Below, piece by piece: positions 10,801 to 22,800 of a stretch of 34,441 nt of DNA; the stretch's first letter is position 1; each line of letters opens with the position of its first letter. The notes under the pieces were generated by a model that saw nothing but the letters and a program-made list of their open reading frames with translations, ran no database searches and had not been told where the DNA came from. The position numbers and the translations under genes were made by a program. Source of the stretch: Saccoglossus kowalevskii (lineage: Eukaryota; Hemichordata; Enteropneusta; Harrimaniidae); the NCBI RefSeq assembly GCF_000003605.2, contig NW_003135342.1:319387-353827 (forward strand), written 5' to 3'.

Positions 10801-13800
10801 GACGAACACCAATCTCTATTACGCAGGTAATATCTGCGATACAAAATAGAAGAATAGGTATTACGAACGAAGAGCGCAAAGGGTGTCATTTTAAAAGATT
10901 TAAAGCGGCGGCAACATATTATCAATTGCTATTTCACCCATTCGATATGTTTTTACAAATTAACATATGTAAGATGGATCGATTTAGTATAAAATCGATC
11001 CAACAGAAAAAACACGCGAATGTTGGAATCGATCCCCGAATCACAACACTGATACTACTGATATTTAATACTTCTCTTTACCTGTTCGTTTTTCCGAAGA
11101 CATTATAACATCTAAAACCGTCAGTTGTATGCGATTGAACCTCTGAAGGGGGTCGATGGTGATCGAGCAGTTTGATTTCGGAGGTGATTGCGACTTCTCG
11201 TACCCGGCATGGGAAATTATCACTCCACCGTATGACTTTGTGGCCTCGTGATCTCCACACACTGTAATGAAAATATGCAAATAAATAAATTGCGTTTGGT
11301 GAATACGACACAATGAGACACACAGTTACCTTATGATATGTTTTAATGCTCGGATAAAAATATCAATACACATCCCTTAAAACGATAACCTCTGAGAACG
11401 CGTACTTGAAATTATTGAAGTTATGCTTCGTATGGGAAGGGGATGTGCGCACTTGTTCTTGTGGTTAATGCGACCACGTTCAAGGGTATGGTGGTTCTGC
11501 AGTGTTGTGATTTAAGTAAACCCGATTTTGCTATTTGTTTCTTTCGCTTGTTTTATGCGCCATGTATAAATTTTGATTTAATGAACTTAAGTGAACCATG
11601 TTAAGATCAGCCAACTTATTTGGTGTGGTCCCTCTACTGACTGAGCTAAGTGGGTGATTGGCGATGGAATCCAACAAGTGTGGTCCATGAGTATACACGT
11701 ATGTATCAAGTACACCGTGGATATCCGTTTGTTCTGCTCATTTTATCGCCACACTATCGTCACAAAAACAAAAAAACAGTTACATGACATACGCATGCAC
11801 GCAGTAAACAAGGTAAGAATATGTGGAGAATCCTACCGAAACTGATAACATTGAAAATAAAAAAGATTAAAACTTTAATAAACGTAGTACACATTTTTCT
11901 AAAAACAGTACGATTAATTTTGATGGGCACGTTAAATCCATATATTTATGCCTCTTTTTGTTTATGCAGATTTAAAAATTTGTATTCCATTTAAATTCAT
12001 ATGTTCATGGCAGAATTTGGTTCGTCGAAAAAAAACAAACTGTTAAACAAACTACCTGCTTTCTACTTGGTTTCTACAGATAACTTTACATAACTCGTGA
12101 AATGTCATTGTATAATAATTTACTTATATATAAGGTCATTGACCCATATAATCCAATATAAGGGCGGTGGTCGTCATTCAGCGTTTGCTCGGATTTCATG
12201 TAAACAATGTATTTTACACGCGTTGTGTACATCGCTATGAGTCCCATATCGAACAGGACGCGGCGCGACGACCACCGCCCTTTAATGAATACAGCGATAA
12301 TAAGAAATACTAATATATTTACAGTAAGTCTGATATCTCATGCCTAAGATAAGCAGCTAATAGTTTTAAGATTACACCATCCTGTGTTTTCATTAACTGG
12401 ATGAATTAGTCAACAGATGGTTGATCATAAAAGAAGCGAAGAGGGAGATTCAATGTGCAAAGCCCGTTTAAAATTGGCAAATTAAGACAACATAGAATTC
12501 GTCTTTAGTTTGGTTGGAATTGATCGAAGTGTGCGTAAGAAAATGATTTTTACAGTGAGAAATTTTCAGGTACAACTGACGTTTTAAAATCTAGAGAATT
12601 CATATGTCGTATTCATAATGCAAATATGTTTTAGATCATTCAGAGAAAAATATCCATGAATATATTAATAATACTAATTTCTTGGGAATTTCAGACTTGG
12701 TATTGATCAAATGTATTAGCAAATGCTTCATATTCGCTACACGCGTAATTTGAGCCCAGACTCTTCTTTTATACTTACGAGGATAATACTAGTCACTCGT
12801 ATTTCATACAAAGTGTTTTCGCCGCAGTATAAAAAGCAAATTGAATATCTCCAACATTAATATTACATAGTTGTTCGGTAATCTGGGATATGCCAAAAAT
12901 GTCTGCATTTTTTAAACTTAGTATATTTCGATTCTTTCCAGTATGTTAATATTGGTGGTACCTCTCGGATTTAGATAAATGTCCGCCATTTTGAAATTTT
13001 GAAATCATTCATTCATTCTCCACGTGTCACAATATACATTTATAACATTCAATGAACGTTTGAATCCAATGCCTGTGTATGAAAACATGACAACAACATC
13101 TGCAATTCGCAAATTTGTTCAAGCCCCCCTTGGTCAAATTGCAATGTAGTAAGTTGATAAATAGTTTTTTGTCAACTATTGAAAAAAGTTGACCAAGGAG
13201 CGGGGTTTGACTTTAGTGGGTAGCGCCTCTAGCGACTGAAGATTTTTGAAATCCGATGAAGGTTTTCGCCAAATATGTTCATTAGAATGATCGTTTCGTG
13301 TCTTTTCGATGTGGTATGCATCGAATTACCAATCAGCAAATGGTAGACTTTGTTTCTATAGTAACAGGGTTGTTTCATATCTCAAAATTGCGTTCGGTTA
13401 CATGTAGTGAGAGTGTTATGTGTAGTTATACGATGAGTACGTATGGTTGTCACGGGTTACTAGAAAATGCTAATGAATATTAAGCCTTGTTTATGAAATA
13501 ATGCTTTATCATGGATGCCTGTAATACCGTTCTAAAACATGTTCATTTTTTTTATTTCCAAAGTTTTTTTTCATACACACGAAATACATATGTATCAAAT
13601 TCGAGAACTAGTCAAGGCAATTCATTGACTCGACCTTGAACAATTAATACTATATTTTCGGTGATTATAGGAGGATTGTCGTCGATTCTGCTGCTACAAT
13701 ACACATTATTGTTGATATATGTACAGATTACTCGGAATCAGTAAAGAAAAATCAATATATTGTTATAATAAGGAGGGACCATGCTTTCATAAAAAGGGTG

Positions 13801-16800
13801 ATTCCAGTGTCCATTTACTATATATGCCCGGAAATCCCCGGCTACTGAATTTAATTACTACTGCATAGACATGACGGTGCCTCTCGACAGTAGATAATGC
13901 AGTACTAGTCAGTTTAGTAAACGCAAGTATTAAATTAGTATTTCCAGTACGAAGAATGTCGCTTCATTGTGTTCTAATTTATCTTTTCATTTTCTAAATC
14001 TGACAAGTTAGGCCGATTTGTAGGAATTTGAATCGATGTTTTGCGACAGTGTCTGTTTACATTTATTGAGAATAATACGATTGTATGCACGGCATTGGAA
14101 AATACGTAGTTTTCAGATTCATAAATTGGCCTGATCGTATGGAAAATACGTAGTTTTCAGATTCATAAATTGGCCTGATCGTATTATTTAAGCCCCGTTT
14201 TATTTGCATAAAAAATCTCAAAGAATAATTGAAAATAATTCGTTTTTAGAAAATGATAGCAGTCGAATAAGAACACGACCCAGTCATACATACCGTAGTA
14301 TTCCTTCCTTGTTGCATCGTAACTTCCGTCATCAGGAACTCTCTCAACAAATGCTTTGAATCCCGTTTTTTCTTCCGATCCGTCTGTTAAAAAGTTCATT
14401 GTCATTCTGTTGCCGCTTGTTACGATGTTATCGGGCGCTTTTTGCCCACAGTAAACACCTAAATCAAAAGAATATTGATCGCCATCTTTGATGAAAAGTC
14501 CGTCGTTCTGACAATTAGGAGAGTCTTCGATATCGAACTCCTCAAATTGAAGCTGCAAATAAAAATCCAGATATTTTAATTAAAAAATAATAAAATATCT
14601 TTAATTGATATATCGACCTACATAATCGATACACATCGCGAATTGTCCTAGTGACGCAGATCCATCTTATGAAAGAGCGTTAATGGCAACTGTCAAACTC
14701 AGCTTCCCGAAGTTTGAACTTTCACAGTATATCCTGGATTAATTTCATTCACTCACATACCAGCTTTTATTTGACCTAATCCGGCAGTGATTGCATTTAC
14801 CGTAGTTGCTTTCAGTCTACAATTGCACAAATGCTAATCAGATTAGTAAACGATCCACCCACGAACACTCCGCCAGTTAATGCTAAAAGTGTGCCTTTTG
14901 GATAAAAGACCGCAAAGAGACGAACATCTTTATTTATCACAAAAAGCAATGAACACTGACAGTTTGGTTTGAGCTCCCAACAATTTAAATTCAAATATCA
15001 GGGTGACACAACGCGACATTCATCGGGATCTTGCTTGATTATTTAGATTTTCTCCAACTGTCACAAATACGTTTTATCACCAGGATTTCTAGCATATATT
15101 CCTGAGATTTACTATATGTAAATTTCTCGTCAAGTAATACGATATTGCGTCTATGTTAATAATTAGTGTTCATGCATATATTTACTTAGTTAATGCATGC
15201 ACATAAGCAGTTCATGTGCATACCTAATTATTTAATATACATGTACATACATAATTTATTCTTACTGTGCATACGTAATTAGTTATTGTGCATACGTAAT
15301 TAGTTATTGTGCATACGTAAATAATTATTGCAAATATGTGATTAATCAGCATGTATACGTAGTGTTGTACAATTAGTGTTTGTGCATACGTAATTAATGA
15401 TTGTACATAAGTAGTTAACAATTCCGAGTCTGCATACGTATTTAGTTTTGTGTATGCGCAAATAATTATTGTGGATAAGTTACCGAGATTGTTAGTGTGT
15501 ATACGTATTTAGTTAATGGGCATAGGTGATTAAATACTGTGCCACACGTAATTTGTCAATGTGCACACGTAATTAGTTAATGTGCATACGTAACTAGTTA
15601 TTATTCTGCCCAATAAACACAATCTGTTTCGTAGACCAAGATAGGAGAACATATTTTGATGGATCGCTGAAATAAATAGCTTAATAATATTTATAATTCG
15701 ATGCACCATACCATTATAAGGTATCCTTCATCGGTGTATATGTTATAGTTGCACTGATCGTAGATGTTGTATTCTGCCGGGTGGTTTGGCGAGACGATCG
15801 TCAGGCTTTCATCGCTGACATAAGTGGGCCCTTCGTCACAGATCACTGCAATGATTAAACAAATACAATGCATCGGAAGAAGTGTCTCACCGAAGTAATC
15901 ATTTGGAAGTTTCAATTAATAGACATGGGACTAGAAGGCCACGGTTGGGTTAGCCTAGCATGATTGATTTTTACACGTCCCCCCCCCCGCACAAAACGGG
16001 ACTAAATAAAAACTCATACTCACACGCACGCACACATACATACTGCAAACTCAATTCGACCCGATTTGTAATAGTACGCTGCTATTACCAGAGCTTTTCA
16101 CTACCCCTGAAGGATATGATGTACTTTGTTTAACTGTTTTTCCATATACAATTATGCTAAAATAAAAAAAAAGTGGATTATCTTACCGACGCCTTCATTG
16201 TCGGTGGTGGTTCTTTCTACTACAAAGGAAATGGAGAAATAAAGCTATTGTTAGGCAGTCACTCGTAAAAAAAATCTTTCTGGTAAGTCGCGCCCTCTGG
16301 CGATGGAGATTTTCTGTGACGTAATTAGGTCATAGAAAGGCCTTCCACATCGTCGATATTGTTGAAAATAATATTTGTGGGAGATTTACTATACTTGTAA
16401 TTTAAATTCCGAACGAACGCACACCCAAAGACATTTTGACGTCACCGAGCGTCACGTCTCACCAGGAAAAAAATGTATTACGCGATTCAATGAAAGAAAT
16501 CATATATCAAATAAACTTTCATTACATTAACATTGTAAAAATATTTGGTATGAGGTAAATCATCATTATATTGAAGAGATTTTGTAGCAAAACTTGGATT
16601 TGAATTGGATTTGCGTCGTGACATTCTATGTGTCGTCCAATCCGTTATATATTTATCATGTCATCGAGCTCTTCATTTGAAAACAAAAATTGTTTGGCGT
16701 GGTGATTTAGACTCAACTTGAAAATTATTCATCTCACCTGTTACTTCTATTCCGGCAGCTCGGGTGACACCAATTTCTACTAAAAAAGTAAACAGATAGA

Positions 16801-19800
16801 AACACTGAAGATCGCAATCTGAATACGCGGATGAATACATCATTCTGAGGTGTAAAATTACATGTGATTATTTTTATATGAAAGCTGCAACAGGAACATG
16901 CATTGAGAAATTGTAAAAAAAAAAACGATGAACACATCAGCACATCATGGATAGAAAAAATAGCTCTATCCTCGGGAGCGGAGCTACGTCACGGACGTTC
17001 TACGTTGCTAAGACGCGCACCACTGTACCACGTATTTCTATGGGCTTTGTGCGCGCTGCTGTGGAACGCCTGTGGAGCCGGTGAAAATTCGAGAAAACAA
17101 CACAAACTCAACTTTGAAGTAATCCTGAACAACCAAATTCATATATGTTACACACGTAGGGCTAATCTTGTTACACTGTTCAGGGCACTCTCAACAACCA
17201 TCGCAAAGTACCGTTTTCTGTGAGTTTTTGGTCTTTGTTTTCACCGCGAAGGTTGCCAGGCGGTAGAAAATGCCCGGATGTTCGCCCCCGAGGATTGGTA
17301 GATACTGTAAAAGCATTGTTACAGTGATGCTTTGGGTAATTTTGCTGGGATTTAATTTCACTAACTTGGCAGGGAAACAATGACTGTTTTAGCTCTATTG
17401 TTAGATAGTGTAAAACGATTTATTTAATTTAGTGGATTTTATTTATCAGCGAAAAATTGTGAAATTAAAACCCAGTGAATAATCAATGCATTTACAGTAC
17501 ATAAACAGACTTTAACATACAAGGTCAACAGCCTTGAATAGTCCTTATGGAATATATAATGTAATCATGTTTCTAATCGTATTGTATTTCTTCTTATACC
17601 CCTTGTTATTATTATAATAATTGTTAAAACGTGCAGGAGGGAGATTGCGCGTAGTGTTATCTACTCGTTGCTATGGAGAAATGCATTCAAGATGGCGCTG
17701 GTTGCTAATTGCCTACTCTTTTTTAAAGGGGTAAATATTGAATTTCATTGTACATTAAGTTTTGTTACGTATTTTGCGCGTTTCGACATATCCGAGTATG
17801 GTATATAGTGTATATGTTGAGATAAGCTTATAATGAAAGAGGAGTGTTATCTCGACTTGGAATCGGTTGACAATGTGTTTTTCGGGTCGCTAAAATGTAT
17901 GTCCACCTCTCAGGCTTTTGGAGCATTTGTATAATATCATTCTGTGTTCATCTCACACTACACGTCAGTCATTTTAGAACACACACTGACATCACGGATT
18001 TGAACGGAAATTTGAAGAAAAAAAACCATGGAAATATCTTTTAGTATTCCTCTCATCTCGTTACAGTAATAAACGACGTCTCTGCTAAAATTGATATTCA
18101 AATCTTCAGTTACATCGGCATTTATCTCTTATTTAATTGTTTCCTGAAAGGAGATCGAATAAAACGCAGTACAATTGGGTAACTATGGCGTACGCCCTGT
18201 GTGGTGAGAAATAACACGTTGTTCGTGACCCGGAACCCACATAAAAATCAATAAAAATGTATTCTATCACCATAGCAACTAAATCTAAATAGTTGATCCT
18301 GTTTGTCAGGAGAATTTCACATTTAGCATGCCTAAAGCCTGTTCACATTTGTTTTTTGTTGTTGAATGAACAAGATTAAAATGTGGTTCGCATTCACACA
18401 GTCAAAACGTCATTCTTTAGGCCGGCCTAAACCCTGGCCTTCTCTTTTCTTCGGAATGCAGATTTCTGATGTGTCGGACGCGGCGGACCCCAACGTGTTG
18501 TTTCTCTCCACCGATTTTTCTGTATTTATTCTTTCAGTTTGGTTTCCCTTCCATATAACAATCGGTGATTTTGTTTCCTCGGCAGTCCAATTGGCTGCTC
18601 ACTCATTCATCGTCGCGATTTTTGCGATTGTGAAAAGGTTTTTGTGACTGTGCAACAAAGGCCACGAACGTAATTTAGTAAAGAACTGATAGTGGCGATT
18701 ACGCAATCAGATGCGTTTTACTGTAGTTAGGCCGGCATAACTTGGGGATTAAAATTAGGGCCGGTTCTGGCACCTCTTCCCTGGCATGACTCACTCAAGT
18801 ATTTACGTTCGTGTTCACATACGAAATTTTGACAAGCCTAAAATTGTTGAAAAAATAAGGCCTGTCTTATTTTCCAATGTGAAACCACCTCATGCTCACT
18901 CAAATATATATAATATCGGCCACACATAACAAATACGACGTACATTTCCTAGACTGAATCGATTTGTCCATCTCTACTGAAGGCTTCATTCCTAACTTTG
19001 GACATGACGCATGGAACTTTTGCGGTGTTTGCATTACATTTCACAGTAAACATTTGAAATGTATCTAGTATCCAGTTTCCGCCCTGGTCAGAATAAACAA
19101 ATTCCACATATTATACTGGTAGTGGGGTTTTGAGAAAAAAAACCACATTGCATCCGGGTTGCTAGTGTGATTTTGCTAAAGTTTAATTTTCAATTGGTGA
19201 ATTCTCGTTCACTGCGAGATTTCACGTAATGCGTGAAAAGGCGCGAACCTATCGTCTGCGACAAAAATCGAAAATTTGATTTTGAACTTGTTTGCAGCTG
19301 TTTCATGGTTCAATGTCGAAATGCAGATCTTTTAGAGGAATTTGTAGTGTAGAAACATTCTTACCTCAGCGTTAAAATAATCAAAAATACAGTTTCTCGT
19401 TTTTCGAATCCTACGAGATGTGTTATGTCACTACGACGCTATGACCTTTGTTCGTCCTGTTTTTACGGTCGATTTCACGCATAACGCGAGATCTCGCAAT
19501 GGGCGGAAAATGGTTTATTGATGGTTACGTTACCAGTGTTTTTATTTTCCCAAAACTTTGGGCAAATGTCTATATGATAGGAACAATAGTTTGATTATCG
19601 TGATTTATTTATGATTTCATTAAAGGGACGCCATGCATATAGCTCTCATATGAACAAAGATGGCGACTTCGACTGTTTCACAGACCAACGCAGTACAAAC
19701 GTTACCAAGCTTTAACTAGATAATTTCTTTGGTGGTTGGAAGGTAACAAAGAAGTCGCCGGTGGTAATTAGTGAACGTTGCACCCGGGTCAAAACTCGTA

Positions 19801-22800
19801 CTCACGATTTCCTTTAGAAAAGCGCATTGGATTATGGGAAATTCATTGTTTATCAACACAAATGTCGCGCGTGCGCGGCGCGACGACCACCGCCCTTTAC
19901 ATCATACCATATTGCTGTTATCAAGACATGTTTACAGAAAAAAATATTACCCAATTATGATCAAAGCTATCCACGTTGCCTCTTTACTTTCAATGTCACG
20001 TGACACACATATTATATTCAGATAGGGCAGGTAAATACTTCACTAAACGACAACGTCAATCTCGCAATTCTCGAGTAGGTAACGTGACCTTTAACCGTAT
20101 TTACAAGTGGAGGCGCTCATCAATTATGATACAAGTTCACACAAACTGAATCAAGAACACTCCCATCGAAATACTTAGTGCATAAATAAGTTTCCAGATC
20201 GTAGGCTTGTCTGGCTAGGCTATAGACCGGTTGAGGTAAAATTTATTGCACCAAAAAATCTCTGGAGAAAAATGTCGTCTGCTCATTCATGTATTGAAAT
20301 ACACACTCTCTGTTGAAACAGATATTTGCATTTGCAGCGGAAAACCATTGCACCCGTGATTGCCCACACACAGTCTACTCTCGAGTATCTATATGTATTA
20401 TGATATTATGAGGCAGACAACTACTTTAAACATTTAACGTACGTCCGACGATCAAAACCTCTGTTTTATATTTTAGTATAGGCACGTATTTGCTCATCTG
20501 GGGCTTCTGAACCCTAGTTTCCAAGGGCACAAAGCACGTCTAGTGGGGTAATCGCGTGCTCTTGTGGAGACGGTATTAACCCCGATTAGACAGGGAAGTG
20601 AGTTATTCAAAAAATAAAAGTGGTGTCATGTTGGTTATTTTTCACATTAATGGTGCTTCACAGTGCCATATCGCGCATAACGTGAGATAAAATTACGCGG
20701 CTTCCGTGAAAATCCCTTAGGGAAACCCGGTGTTTTGATTTTATCTATCTCGCATGCACTGGTAAAAAAAATTTTAATCAGTTACACACGTACTCCGAGA
20801 ATCGAGACTAGTCCCGGGATTATGTTTATTTTTAGATCTAAGAAACGATGCTACATTTTTGTCAATATATACGGGATTTTTTTTCAAATCGTTTTTCGTC
20901 ATAAAACTTTTGAATTCATGTTCAAGTTGGTCAATGTAATATGACGTAATCAAGCTATGGTGCCATAAACACCGTGACACTGATTAACGGGCGCGTGGTC
21001 GCGCAGCGCAGTGTTTGATACAGGTTCTACGTAACGCACACAGCGAACAGGCGCTGCACGGCAACCTTCTCTAGCAAGAATGATTTTGTAGTGATCCTCA
21101 GTCAAATAAGAATCAAGTTGAGTTAGGTTGACTGTTGGGAAAGTCGGTCTTCAATAAAAAAATTTAAATTGTGTGTGACTGCATAGGTCAAAGATGTTCT
21201 GACCCAGGATTTCCTTCGTTTTCACACTTAATTCGTTTATAAATTGTGAATTTCATTTTTCCAAATTACAAATGCCACGACTATAGTAAGTTGTTTTCAA
21301 GATCACTATATGAATGTTCTGTTGTGTCAATGGCGCGCCATAGAATTAGCATAACTCGTAGCCAATCGTCGTTGTCAATGGCGCGACATGTCGGCTTAGA
21401 GAGACCATAGCTGGATACATTCTTTTACTGGGATGAAATGAATACATCTAAGAGAACTGAGGATTTTTTTTTTCATTTGCAGTTATCGATATAGTATATC
21501 CATCAGTGTAACCATCTGACTCCTAGTCTGACCTATGTACTGATTGGTTACCAAAGGCCATAAAAAAGGATATTACTCAAAAGACTGCGAGTGAAACCAT
21601 TCACCCAGGAGACAACGAAATGTCTTATTCATGTCAGACTTAGTGCAAAATGCTGTACATAAATTTCCTATTTATATGCATGTCTTGACTAAGTCGTCCA
21701 CTTTGTAGGCACGGGTCATGTAATGTAATGTAACTATAAGACAGTCTCCCCTGAAGACAAATGCGAGGGATGAACCATTAGACACAAAAAAAACAGAGAA
21801 AAGTGATCATCATGGCGTGATAAGTACCATCTGTAAATATGCCTCTCTGTATCTTCGCCAGCCAAAGTCACGATTCGTTATCATACGGCCATTGCTTTGG
21901 GAGGCAGTAAACTGGGAGATCGGGCTTAAAAAGCCCGTAAATTTCAACCACGTCACCCAGTAAAAAGAATGTCCCTTCCCTAATTCATATGTATGTCATT
22001 CTTCGTTCGTAATAGAACTGTTTGGGATTATTGATTAGGTAATTTAAATACGGATTATAATCTGCATCTCTAGTTCATACTAATTGTAATGTTATTCATC
22101 CGGGTTGCGGTTTTCATGTTGTCACGTGATCTGATCACGATTCGGAACTAAATCCAGCGTATTAAGTAATTTGCATACTAACCACGGATTTCGGCAAGCT
22201 TGAATCGAATACCGTTACTCTGAATGTCGCGATACCTCAGTTCCAAAGTTTATTATGATATATATGCATGTATTACAACATGTTTTAAACATGGGCGTTT
22301 AATAACCATGCTAATCACATGGGAGTGCTTGTCACAGCCGCCTGGTCACCATGACAACCGAAATCTTGATAAATTGAGTAAATTTGAATCAGATTTTTCC
22401 TCTATCGTCATATTCTCTTGAGCACAAAGCAATTAAGTAACAAATAACCTTATTCTCCGACGATAACATCGATAATACTATAATACTAGCATTGCAATTT
22501 TCGATCGGAATTTTAATAGAAAAGTAATAGAAGACAAACATTTCTTGACATTTGCGTTTTGTACTCATACATAGACAAATAAAATCGAAGATATTTCATG
22601 ATATTTATTTTATTGATGAAAGACCATTATTTTTACGGAATTTTAATATCACTATATTTACAACTTGCGTTGACATCAAAGCGAGCAGGCGTGGGATGAA
22701 AATAACATACACTGTTAGCGATTGTTTAAAGGGCGGTGGTCGTCGCGCCACGCATGCGCGAGACATGGAACTCATATGAACAAAGATGGCGACTTTGACT

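Larger units (their letters stand above)
11262..14293. other. Intron between CUB1 and CUB2
   Basis: A 3-kb intron with the short MITE A4, the fold-back repeat at 13120 and the recent 44-bp duplication at 14097. No domain-like exon seen on either strand. Confidence 0.65.

Noticed and set aside
10782-11108. 108-codon plus-strand frame
   Set aside because: It runs antisense over the start of the PAN exon and into CUB2a, whose minus-strand reading is well supported.
14760-14815. Minus-strand ESNYGKCNHC stretch resembling the end of a PAN module
   Set aside because: Its length and phase do not fit between the phase-0 CUB1 exons, and only a few residues match.
15224-15421. Minus-strand frame with a repeated YVCTITN peptide
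   Set aside because: Produced by the 21-bp minisatellite in the CUB1 intron; no splice or domain support.
18366-18647. 93-codon plus-strand frame with hydrophobic stretches
   Set aside because: No start context, splice sites, domain or conserved pattern; ordinary for AT-rich intron sequence.
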